Assembly: GCA_001839685.1 (NCBI GenBank)
Contig: MLAK01001380.1
Location: 3,317-17,896 of the forward strand
Reading direction: 5' to 3'
Source: Tritrichomonas foetus
Lineage: Eukaryota; Parabasalia; Tritrichomonadida; Tritrichomonadidae
Length of the DNA stretch: 14,580 nt
How positions within the stretch are numbered: the stretch's first letter is position 1; every line of letters starts with the position of its first letter. A program made the translations under genes and the position numbers. The notes under the pieces are model-generated. The model was not told the origin of the DNA. It saw only the letters and a program-made list of their open reading frames with translations, and did no database searches. This document shows, in pieces, positions 8,198-14,580 of the stretch.

Positions 8198-8538
8198 ATA
8201 TATTTATAAAAAGTAGTTTTTTAATTGTTTCATTCATCAATTTTGTGATATTTTATATAATTTCATAATTCATTTGGAATAATGCCATATTAATGAATTC
8301 TTGAGTAAGATTTTCACAATCAACCAAATGAATTCTTGAGCTTCTGTAAATATTTCTGCAAAAACTTAGATATATTTCTTTTATTTTTATTTTTAATATT
8401 AAAATATGTTCATAAAATACTGTTCTACAGTATGTGAGATAAAAACTTTGTTTCATCAAGATATGATGTATAAATCATTAAATTGTAATTGAATGATCAC
8501 CTAGATTTTTATTGAGAGCTAACCGTTGGCTTTGAGTG
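8198..8538. other. Intergenic spacer before BMS1, with a 14-bp direct repeat
   Basis: This spacer of 341 bases has no gene. AATGAATTCTTGAG occurs at 8292-8305 and again at 8327-8340, 35 bases apart; its meaning is unknown. The right end carries the promoter-like block described separately. No TCAYW initiator lies within 30 bases of the BMS1 ATG. Confidence 0.55.
8519..8534 (+). promoter_or_regulatory. Promoter-like block CTAACCGTTGGCTTTG before BMS1
   Basis: The block lies 5 to 20 bases before the ATG at 8539. Its complement contains CAACGG, which fits the general Myb site YAACKG. It runs into GGCTTTG, similar to the GGCCTTTGG before uS10. In Trichomonas vaginalis, genes without the TCAYW initiator have been reported to use a CCTTT element (M5) at the start site together with a Myb-type element (M3). 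The resemblance is by eye; start-site mapping is lacking. Confidence 0.4.
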
Positions 8539-11112
8539 ATGACCATAATGGAGCAACAAAAGCCGAATAAGCCCCATCAAGCACCGCACAAAGGAAAGAG
8601 TGGTGAAGACATTCATAATATCAAGGCAAATGGTTACTACAAAGGCGAACGCGCACGCCAAGCCATTGCTCATCAAGTCAATATCGAACAGATCAGGTTG
8701 CATCAACCCGAAACTCGAGCTTATTCTTACGAAGATCCTCCGTTAATTATTGCCGTTCAAGGCCCTCCAAAGTGCGGGAAAACATTATTGATCAAATGCT
8801 TAGTTAAGCACTTTTCGAAACAAGTCATTGTCGATGTACGCGGTCCAGTCACAGTTATTGCCAATCGTGGCCAAAGAATTACTTTTATCGAAGTTCCAAA
8901 TGATTTGAATGCGATGACGGATGTTGCCAAAATAGCAGACCTTGTTCTTTTGATGGTCAATGCCCAACACAATTTTGAGATGGAAACCTTTGAATTTTTG
9001 AATTTACTTTTGAGTCACGGATTTCCAAAAGTTATTGGAATTTTAACGCATCTTGATTTATGCGACAAAAGTGTCGCCAGCCAGCTCATCTCACGTTTTC
9101 ACAAAGAATTGAATACAACCGTTAAGGTTTATAAGCTTGAGAGACTCATTCATGGAAAGTACGAAAAAAAGAGTATTTTGAATCTTTCAAGAAGGCTGAC
9201 AATTCCTAAAGTTCGTGTTATAAACTTCAGAAAAAAGAGAGGATATGTTTTGGTTGATCGTGCTGAAGCCGGCGCAAATGGATCAACGCTATTGTATGGC
9301 TACACAAGGGGAGATGGATTAAGCAACAAGCAGAGAGTTCATATTCCTGGTGCCGGCGACTATACAATTGCTGCTGTCACAGAATTGCCTGATCCATGTC
9401 CACTTGCCAATCCAAAAACAGTATCGCAAAGAACTCTCAGGCAGCAATCAAATCACATGTATGCACCAATGTCAGAAATTGGTGGAATTAAGATGGATGA
9501 TGACGCCATTTATGTCGATCTTCCAAAACATCAACTTAACTTCACAAATCCAAATTCTGATGCTTTGAAGCTCACACAAGATGAAAAGGATAAATTGAAA
9601 GATGAAATCCAAGTCACTAAAGGCGTTGAGCTTGTTAGAGAAATGCAGCAAAGGCAAGATAATGCCGAAAATCAACAGAAAGAAAAAATCACACTTTTTG
9701 AAGGAGTAGAAATCTCAGATGATGACGAAGAACCTCAGACAGTTTCAAATCCACCAATCAAAGAAGAAAATAAAGAAGAAGAAATTAAAGTTGTTCAAAA
9801 TGAAAATGATGATGATGGTTATGAATATGAAGAAGAAGAGGAAGATGTTGGTGAAAAGATGATGGAAATGAATTATGAAGAAGAAGACAACCTCGATAAT
9901 AACGAAGATTTCATGAATGCCAGTGATGATGAAGATGGACCTGATGATCCAAACGCACCACCTCCATCTGGTGAAATTCCACCAGGTAAGTATGTAAAGG
10001 TTGAATTTTCAGACATTCCAGAATCACTCATCCAAAGATTAAATCCAAGAACACCAATCATCATCGGTGGTCTACTACCAGAAGAGTATGCAGAAGAATG
10101 CTCCCAACAGTGGGTGAAAATAAAACGTCATAGATTTTATGAAAGAAAGCCTAAATCATCAGATCCAATGATTGTTACTATTGGTTGGCGTAGATTCCAA
10201 GCTATTCCTATTTTCTTCAATGAAGAACGTGACGGAAAACTTCGATTTCTGAAATACATGCCTGACTTTTTAACATGCTATGCTACTTTTTACGGACCAC
10301 CACCTGCCAATAACATTGGTGTTACTGCATTCCAGCATATTAAGGAAAATCTTCGTGCATTTCGAATCACAGCTACAGGCGTCACAATTCCGAAAATGGG
10401 TGATGGAAATGTTGTCAAAAAACTGAGAGTAAATGGCCATCCAAAAGAAATCTACAGAAAAACTGCAAAAATCACAGATATGTTCACATCCGAACTTGAA
10501 GCAGGTCAATTTGTTGGTGCACTTGTTCGAACAGTGTCTGGAATTCGAGGTGTTATTAAAAAAGCCGAAAAAGACGGAGTTGTACGTTGTACATTTGAAG
10601 ATACTGTTAAAAAAAGTGATATTATATTTCTCAATGGTTGGGTTAAAGTACCACCCACCAATTTCTATCAAACAATCGACTCCCTTCTGACTGACAATTG
10701 GAACTTAGTTAGAACTACTGCTGAATTACGATCAGATTTGAATCTACGTCCAGAATATAATGAAGACTCTGTTTACAAAGATGTCACACGTCCAGAGCTG
10801 CCTGAATTGAAGCTCACTGTGCCAAAGAATCTGAAGCAACAACTTCCTTATAAAGTTCGAAAGGAACATGAAAAAACAAACACTAGAATCGCAGTAATCG
10901 CAAATCAAGAAGAATCCGATATTATGGAAATGATTCGAAAGACAACAGAAGTGTTCAATCAGAAGAAGAAGGAAAAGATGGCATTGAAGAAGGCTCAAGA
11001 TGAGGCTGCAAAGAAACTTGCCGATAAAGAAGAAGAAATTAAGATGCACAAGCGAACTTTGAGGAAACAGGAATTCTTCAAGCGAAATCCAAAGAAAGCC
11101 GGAAGGAAGTAA
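8539..11112 (+). CDS. BMS1: Ribosome biogenesis GTPase BMS1
   Basis: This nucleolar GTPase of the U3 snoRNP/90S pre-ribosome acts with Rcl1 in early 40S maturation. The P-loop GPPKCGKT is at residues 75-82, RGPVTV (switch I region) at 101-106, the BMS1-type G3 ending in PND at 120-122, and THLD, replacing NKxD as usual in this family, at 170-173. METFEFLNLLLSHGFPKVIG lies between G3 and G4. The AARP2CN domain spans about 215-320 (YGYTRGDGL, HIPGAGDYTI, LPDPCPL). An acidic low-complexity stretch is about 388-471. The C-terminal conserved domain spans about 483-735 (RTPIIIGGLLPEEY, TIGWRRFQAIPIF, VRTVSGIRGVIKKA). A basic coiled-coil tail ends in KKAGRK. At 857 residues it is much shorter than yeast or human BMS1 (about 1200-1280), mostly because the acidic middle region is compressed. 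The frame is open to a GTG at 8536; the first ATG is 8539 and a second is at 8548. Either is possible; I take the first. Confidence 0.96.
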   Translation: MTIMEQQKPNKPHQAPHKGKSGEDIHNIKANGYYKGERARQAIAHQVNIEQIRLHQPETRAYSYEDPPLIIAVQGPPKCGKTLLIKCLVKHFSKQVIVDVRGPVTVIANRGQRITFIEVPNDLNAMTDVAKIADLVLLMVNAQHNFEMETFEFLNLLLSHGFPKVIGILTHLDLCDKSVASQLISRFHKELNTTVKVYKLERLIHGKYEKKSILNLSRRLTIPKVRVINFRKKRGYVLVDRAEAGANGSTLLYGYTRGDGLSNKQRVHIPGAGDYTIAAVTELPDPCPLANPKTVSQRTLRQQSNHMYAPMSEIGGIKMDDDAIYVDLPKHQLNFTNPNSDALKLTQDEKDKLKDEIQVTKGVELVREMQQRQDNAENQQKEKITLFEGVEISDDDEEPQTVSNPPIKEENKEEEIKVVQNENDDDGYEYEEEEEDVGEKMMEMNYEEEDNLDNNEDFMNASDDEDGPDDPNAPPPSGEIPPGKYVKVEFSDIPESLIQRLNPRTPIIIGGLLPEEYAEECSQQWVKIKRHRFYERKPKSSDPMIVTIGWRRFQAIPIFFNEERDGKLRFLKYMPDFLTCYATFYGPPPANNIGVTAFQHIKENLRAFRITATGVTIPKMGDGNVVKKLRVNGHPKEIYRKTAKITDMFTSELEAGQFVGALVRTVSGIRGVIKKAEKDGVVRCTFEDTVKKSDIIFLNGWVKVPPTNFYQTIDSLLTDNWNLVRTTAELRSDLNLRPEYNEDSVYKDVTRPELPELKLTVPKNLKQQLPYKVRKEHEKTNTRIAVIANQEESDIMEMIRKTTEVFNQKKKEKMALKKAQDEAAKKLADKEEEIKMHKRTLRKQEFFKRNPKKAGRK

Positions 11113-11473
11113 GTGTTTGAAAATTAGTTTGTCATTTCTAATGTTTATGATATAATTACACACATATATTTATCTATATATACATATTTATTGAACTCAT
11201 GTAAAGTTAATCTTGTATTTTATTAAATAAAATTCATTATATAAAATTTTGCTTTTCGTTTTCATGTTTGATATCAACAATAATATTTGTTATAAATTTT
11301 ATTGATTGAGATAATGAAAATCAAAAGTTATTCTAACTGATATGATTTTCTTCTCAGATTGATTTGGGTCTAATCTACTTTTTCACAGTGAGACGATGAT
11401 TATACATCACGAAAAGTGACAAAATCAGAATCCATAAACTATTGAAAAAAAGCGGTTTGTCCTGGCCTTTGGA
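11113..11473. other. Intergenic spacer between BMS1 and uS10
   Basis: This spacer of 361 bases is very AT-rich, including a TATA-type run at 11160-11190. TAAA tetranucleotides near 11201 and 11223-11229 could end the BMS1 transcript. The uS10 promoter-like motifs are at the right end. No other gene is visible. Confidence 0.5.
11452..11472 (+). promoter_or_regulatory. Promoter-like block with CGGTTTG and CCTTT before uS10
   Basis: CGGTTTG lies at 11453-11459 and GGCCTTTGG at 11464-11472, only one base before the ATG at 11474. CCTTT (11466-11470) equals the M5 element reported at start sites of Trichomonas vaginalis genes that lack the TCAYW initiator, and no TCAYW is present here. CGGTT is the complement of the AACCG found before BMS1. 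Confidence 0.5.
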
Positions 11474-11836
11474 ATGAGCTATCCAACAGGAGACGAAAAG
11501 AAAGAGGCACCAACAAACGAACCACAACAAAGAATTCGCCTTACAATTACATCATCAAAACTTAACAACCTCCAAAAAGTTTGCAACAATCTTACCCAAA
11601 AACTTAGGAAGGAACACTTAAAGGTCCGTGGACCAGTCCCAATGCCACGCCGCCGCCTCAGGATTACAACACGCCGTGCCCCATGTGGTAACGGTACAGA
11701 AACATACGATCACTTCGAACTTCGTATCTACAAACGCGTCATTGACTTCGTTGGTTCAGCTACAGCTGTAAAACAAGTCACACAAATCGGACTTGAACCA
11801 GAAGTTCACGTCGAAGTTTCAGTCATCACCGAGTAA
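11474..11836 (+). CDS. RPS20: 40S ribosomal protein uS10 (S20)
   Basis: This 120-residue component of the small ribosomal subunit head has the expected family length. After an N-terminal tail of about 19 residues rich in charged and polar amino acids comes RIRLTITSSKLNNLQKVC. The signature follows at about residues 52-88: RGPVPMPRRRLRITTRRAPC, then the segment GTETYDHFELRIYKR, and the C-terminal strand EPEVHVEVSVITE. The family usually has TKT where this protein has RRR (60-62), a basic change in the loop of the signature. Codons favour C-ending forms (ATC, AAC, CGC) more than the neighbours do, as expected for a highly expressed gene. It is downstream of BMS1 on the same strand, but with its own promoter-like block, so co-transcription is not needed. 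No intron is seen. Confidence 0.97.
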   Translation: MSYPTGDEKKEAPTNEPQQRIRLTITSSKLNNLQKVCNNLTQKLRKEHLKVRGPVPMPRRRLRITTRRAPCGNGTETYDHFELRIYKRVIDFVGSATAVKQVTQIGLEPEVHVEVSVITE

Positions 11837-12390
11837 GTTGATGAAATACAATTTATTCTAAATTTACTATTTGTGGAAATTCTTTCTTATTTTTTTTTCT
11901 TAATATATTCAGGACATTTCAATTATATAATTCTAAGCCTATATTTTGTAATCATTGACAATCAGAAAATGAATTTTTTAATACTAATCGTAAAAAAATT
12001 ATGACAACACTGAAACAGATTTCGATAAAGTTTGGTCAATTATTTTGTGGAGGTAATGAATAGATAGAAATGCAAAAGAACATAAGTATGTAACAGCCGT
12101 GATGGAAAAAAGAATCAAATGTTTGATTTTTGTTTTGCCAGAAATTGGTCGAAATTTGGTTTCTATTGTGTCAAGCATCGATCACTACATAGAAGATGTT
12201 TTCAATTCTGATTAATCACATTCCAATTGATTGATTTCGTGTAATTCATTCAATGTTCATTCTAATCACACAATTTTCAGTCTTTTTCGATTTTAACAAA
12301 TTTGATTCTGATTAATTATCTTATTCACATTGATTGCTTTGAATTATAAAGTATTATTTAGCTTAATTAATCACAATTCCTGAGATTGTC

Positions 12391-12414
12391 CACACTGTGA
12401 AGCTTCAGAGTGTG
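12391..12414. repeat. Near-perfect 24-bp palindrome
   Basis: The two 12-base halves, CACACTGTGAAG and CTTCAGAGTGTG, are complementary except at one base pair, with no spacer and HindIII-like AAGCTT at the centre. It lies in the 3' region shared by two convergent genes. It could be a cruciform or a dyad protein site; nothing shows which. Confidence 0.6.
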
Positions 12415-12440
12415 AATAACAACTTAAAAAAATAAAAAAA

Positions 12441-12494
12441 CAGGGATTTGGAAAAAAACAAGGACTTGGGAAAAAACGAGGATTTGGAAAAAAT
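12441..12494. repeat. Three tandem 18-bp units
   Basis: The units are CAGGGATTTGGAAAAAAA (12441-12458), CAAGGACTTGGGAAAAAA (12459-12476) and CGAGGATTTGGAAAAAAT (12477-12494). They are close variants of one another. The plus frame across them reads N-x-D-L-x-K repeats, but a stop just upstream and no ATG argue against coding. It lies in the 3' flank of the dynein light chain gene. Confidence 0.85.
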
Positions 12495-12568
12495 AAAAAT
12501 TCCCAAAATTTCTATAATTAAAAAAAGGTTTAGACAAATTTTCTATGCTCAAAATACCTTTTCATTCC

Positions 12569-13261
12569 TCAGTCAGGATGAGGTGACTGTGCGCGAGAAC
12601 CACTTTCTGATCCGCCGTTTGATGTTGCGTTGCCGGTTGCATTTCCTGTTGTGTTTCCAGTCGTTGCACCACCTTCAGCGCTTTTTCCTTCATCGTTGGA
12701 AAGTCCGGTGAGCGCCTTTCCGTCCAAAACTTGCAATTTCTTTAATCTTTTGATCATCTCGTTTTCGTAGGTCCCCTTCTTCTGGAGATCGTTGTAGAGT
12801 GGGTTGCCGATAAGTACGATATCTTCTAATTGAGGGAGTTGGCCGAGACGATCAATTTCACTTAACTTGTCGATATTATTATGGGCTGCATAAAGGACGC
12901 GGAGACGCTTGCAGGCAACGAGGGGAGCGAAAGTCTTAACATTATTATAACTCATCCAAAGTTGTTGAAGCGTGGCAGCTGCACGATCGATTTTATCGAG
13001 CCTTTTGAGCATATTTCGGCCTATTGCTAATATTTCGATACGTGGAGGAAGAAACGATATTTCCTCGATATTGTTTGTACTGATTGATAGCTTTTTACAG
13101 TTTGCTAATTGCGCTAATTTATCGGACATCACTTTAATTGGCGGGGTTTGAAATTGCAAATATATTTCTTCGACTTCTTCAAGACGTTGGTCTGGATGCG
13201 CTTGTGCCCACGTTTGAAGAGCTTGGTTAGCTGTGATTGTTGGTACCTTTTTTGCGGGCAT
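12569..13261 (-). CDS. DNAL1: Axonemal dynein light chain 1 (leucine-rich repeat)
   Basis: This 230-residue protein belongs to the outer-arm dynein LC1 family, which binds the motor/stalk of an outer-arm heavy chain at the microtubule-binding end and tunes flagellar beating. The match is end to end over about 180 residues: ALQTWAQAHPDQRLEEVEEI near the start, PPIKVMSDKLAQLANCKKLS (40-59), STNNIEEI, ILAIGRNMLKRLD, LQQLWMSYNNVKTF, LRVLYAAHNNIDKL, LPQLEDIVLIGNPLYNDL, and the cap ending LKKLQVLDG. These are SDS22-like leucine-rich repeats of about 22 residues. The last 45 residues or so are an unusual extension, with TGN-T/A type tetrapeptide repeats (about 200-215) and a Ser/Gly/Pro end; related LC1 proteins stop near residue 190. 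The start is supported by an initiator motif 8-13 bases upstream. The stop is TGA, unlike the TAA of the other genes. Its presence implies a flagellated organism. Confidence 0.94.
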   Translation of the reverse strand: MPAKKVPTITANQALQTWAQAHPDQRLEEVEEIYLQFQTPPIKVMSDKLAQLANCKKLSISTNNIEEISFLPPRIEILAIGRNMLKRLDKIDRAAATLQQLWMSYNNVKTFAPLVACKRLRVLYAAHNNIDKLSEIDRLGQLPQLEDIVLIGNPLYNDLQKKGTYENEMIKRLKKLQVLDGKALTGLSNDEGKSAEGGATTGNTTGNATGNATSNGGSESGSRAQSPHPD

Positions 13262-13268
13262 GAAATTT

Positions 13269-13274
13269 CTGTGA
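13269..13274 (-). promoter_or_regulatory. Initiator motif (TCACAG) of the dynein light chain gene
   Basis: Read on the minus strand the site is TCACAG, fitting TCA(+1)Y(T/A). A start at 13272 gives a 10-nt leader before the ATG at 13261-13259. A CCGTTTT follows the same pattern of C/G-rich words seen upstream of other genes here (13286-13280). Confidence 0.6.
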
Positions 13275-13406
13275 TTCCAAAAAACGGCTTTAGATAAAAC
13301 CGTGTTTTATATAGAAATTGTTTCAATACAACAGGCTAATATTTTAACCTAAAGAATTTAATCGTGATTTCTCAAATATTTATAAATCATATAATTTCTG
13401 TATAAA

Positions 13407-13446
13407 GTATTCAATGTAATATAAAGGTCACAAATACATTGAATAC
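13407..13446. repeat. Inverted repeat, 12-bp perfect arms, 16-base loop
   Basis: GTATTCAATGTA at 13407-13418 is the exact reverse complement of TACATTGAATAC at 13435-13446. It lies about 135-175 bases upstream of the dynein light chain start site, so it could be a regulatory dyad, or an isolated chance or relic structure. Confidence 0.7.
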
Positions 13447-13513
13447 AGGACGTTAAGTTATTTCAGAAAACCATTGGATTCCCAAATACTCCATTTTTCA
13501 TATGTAATTCGTT

Positions 13514-13651
13514 TCAGAAAATCGGCCAGCCATCACTATCATACATTAGGACGTTATTAACTGCGTGAGGATTCGAATTGAAAGGATTTGACAAACAATG
13601 GAAATGATAATACATTATCACAAAAACGTGGCAGAACCTCCTTTTAACCAT
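13514..13651 (-). other. Short coding-like island, 45-codon frame (possible relic or microprotein)
   Basis: On the minus strand an ATG at 13651 opens 45 codons, starting MVKRRFCHVFVIMYYHFHCL and ending DGWPIF, with a TGA at 13516-13514. Over the end of this stretch and on to about 13450, a second minus frame reads WLADFLKRITYEKWSIWESN and stops shortly after, so a protein-like sequence seems to change frame. Its G+C (about 39 percent by eye) is above the flanks. There is no initiator motif before the ATG. It could be a decayed gene, a piece of a dispersed repeat, a tiny gene, or chance. Confidence 0.25.
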
Positions 13652-13728
13652 ATTATATCACAGTTCGATTTTACAGAAGAAAATCAAACTAGAAAATGAG
13701 TTTTTTGATTCGACTATCATTGAATAAC

Positions 13729-13960
13729 GTAAAATCTTTTGTATGATATGATAAGAATTATATCAAATTAATTCTCATTAAGAATGTGAATTAATTTGAT
13801 ATAATTCTTATCATATCATACAAAAGATTTTACATTAAAATCTTTTGTATGATATGATAAGAATTATATCAAATTAATTCTCATTAAGAATGTGAATTAA
13901 TTTGATATAATTCTTATCATATCATACAAAAGATTTTACATTAAAATCTTTTGTATGATA
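13729..13960. repeat. Tandem pair of perfect palindromic (foldback) units, 106-bp period
   Basis: Unit 1 has a left arm at 13729-13774 and a right arm at 13788-13833. The 46-bp arms are exact reverse complements around a 13-base loop (TCATTAAGAATGT, 13775-13787). Unit 2 repeats it exactly 106 bases later (left arm 13836-13880, loop 13881-13893, right arm to 13938), base for base identical over the whole period. A truncated third copy of the left arm begins at 13942 and diverges after 13960. Right arm 1 and left arm 2 also form a 45-bp inverted repeat around the three bases CAT. No reading frame or transposase is associated. Confidence 0.97.
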
Positions 13961-14422
13961 CGATACGCACGTTTCAAAATGAATTCTGATGCAGATGGAT
14001 CACCTCATTTTACAAACCCCAATTAAATTCAGACTCATATCTTTGGTTGTTAAATGGTTTATTTTCATTGATTCAAAAATAGATTTACCAAAAATCACAA
14101 CAATATCGATGTGAATTCAATTGTTTTCATCAAATCTAAAAATTCTCTCAAAGTTTTTCATTTGTTATAAATAATGTGTAAAATAATATTAAAAGTTCTA
14201 ATTTAAAACTAAATATGTTGAAAAATGGCAGAGATATTTTTATTTTATATAGTGAAACTTTTTGAATGCATTATGCATTTTCTAAGGAAAGTCATTTTTG
14301 AAACAAGAATATTATTTTATAATTATTGTTTTACTTCGAAAAAAATTTTTAATATGTGGCAACGTTGTCCTACATTTTAAAATATTTTTGCGTAAATTAC
14401 ATCATGATCTGACAAAACTTCT

Positions 14423-14447
14423 GGCATGTCGAAAAACATGCCGATTT
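14423..14447 (+). other. Small stem-loop followed by a T run
   Basis: GGCATGT (14423-14429) pairs exactly with ACATGCC (14436-14442) around the loop CGAAAA. It is followed by GATTTTTT. It looks like a terminator or the 3' end of a small RNA transcribed by polymerase III, but no RNA gene is recognisable upstream. A 7-bp stem in a long AT-rich spacer may be chance. Confidence 0.3.
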
Positions 14448-14580
14448 TTTCTCAAAAAATTGAATTCATCATATCATTTTGTTATATATCTCCTTGTATA
14501 ATTAATTAACTGGAAGAAGAAAATGCATATATTATCTATATTCCTCCTATATGAAAGGTTTACAAAGTGGTCCCCCAAAG

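Larger units (their letters stand above)
11837..12568. other. Convergent 3' intergenic region between uS10 and dynein light chain
   Basis: This region of 732 bases has no convincing gene. Both flanking genes end toward it, so it should hold two transcript ends; TAAA tetranucleotides occur near 11859 on the plus strand and near 12531 on the minus strand. A 37-codon ATG frame lies at 12102-12215, without promoter motif or recognisable similarity. Related short words recur after it: ATTAATCACATTCC at 12211-12224 and ATTAATCACAATTCC at 12366-12380. A near-perfect palindrome and a small tandem repeat are listed separately. Confidence 0.5.
13262..14580. other. Long spacer with repeats, no full-length gene recognised
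   Basis: This stretch of 1319 bases runs to the window edge. It contains the dynein light chain promoter, a 12-bp-arm hairpin, a less AT-rich coding-like island (13450-13651), a tandem pair of perfect palindromes (13729-13960) and a small stem-loop (14423-14442). The part from 13990 to the end is AT-rich. The longest frame there (14298-14501, plus) starts from TTG and has no initiator motif or recognisable domain, so I do not call it. Confidence 0.5.

Noticed and set aside
10744..11163. Long minus frames inside BMS1 (also 10270-10671)
   Set aside because: They lie antisense to strongly conserved BMS1 sequence and read as low-complexity Cys/Phe/Leu-rich shadows.
12102..12215. 37-codon plus-strand ATG frame after uS10
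   Set aside because: It has no initiator motif and no recognisable similarity, and its length is expected by chance in a spacer of this size.
12448..12711. Plus frame across the 18-bp repeats and the 3' end of the dynein light chain gene
   Set aside because: It begins at TTG and half of it is antisense to the well-supported LC1 coding sequence.
13530..13590. GATTCGAATTG as a tRNA B box
   Set aside because: There is no A box at the right distance and no foldable acceptor or anticodon stem around it.
14298..14501. 67-codon plus frame near the window end
   Set aside because: It starts with TTG, not ATG, has no promoter motif, and its composition (Leu, Phe, Lys, Ile) is what AT-rich noncoding DNA gives.

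Overview
The window looks like nuclear DNA of a parabasalid protist (Trichomonas/Tritrichomonas type); the species is not proven. The grounds are AT-rich, compact DNA, long eukaryotic genes with no visible introns, standard stop codons, and TCAYW initiator-like motifs at 6-10 nt (in one case 47 nt) before start codons. Several stop codons also overlap or touch a TAAA tetranucleotide, as described for trichomonad poly(A) sites. The gene content is eukaryotic: HP1-like chromatin protein, TOG microtubule protein, PP6-type regulatory subunit, BMS1, ribosomal protein uS10 and axonemal dynein light chain 1. An old yellow enzyme-type flavin oxidoreductase of bacterial style sits among them.

Layout. 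1-156 is an 18-bp minisatellite at the window edge. 242-817 (minus) is an HP1-like protein with a chromodomain and a chromoshadow-like end. It is divergent from 1182-4937 (plus), a 1251-residue TOG-array protein of the XMAP215/ch-TOG type. Then come 5511-6767 (plus), a SAPS-domain-like protein; 7070-8197 (plus), a short NADH:flavin oxidoreductase; 8539-11112 (plus), the ribosome-assembly GTPase BMS1; and 11474-11836 (plus), 40S protein uS10. Convergent to these is 12569-13261 (minus), axonemal dynein light chain 1. The last 1.3 kb (13262-14580) has no convincing full gene, but it holds the most unusual DNA: two identical 106-bp units in tandem, each almost entirely a perfect 45-46 bp inverted repeat, plus a short coding-like island and smaller hairpins.

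Functional links. BMS1 and uS10 both serve the small ribosomal subunit, are adjacent on one strand, and lack the TCAYW initiator; both instead carry a GGC(C)TTTG motif just before the ATG with an AACCG/CGGTT motif upstream of it. The TOG protein and the dynein light chain both belong to the microtubule cytoskeleton, but they are far apart and nothing suggests co-regulation. No operon, CRISPR array, tRNA, rRNA or complete transposon was recognised. The best candidates for something undescribed are the tandem perfect palindromes at 13729-13960, the HP1-like protein with an altered methyl-lysine cage, and the coding-like island at 13450-13651.
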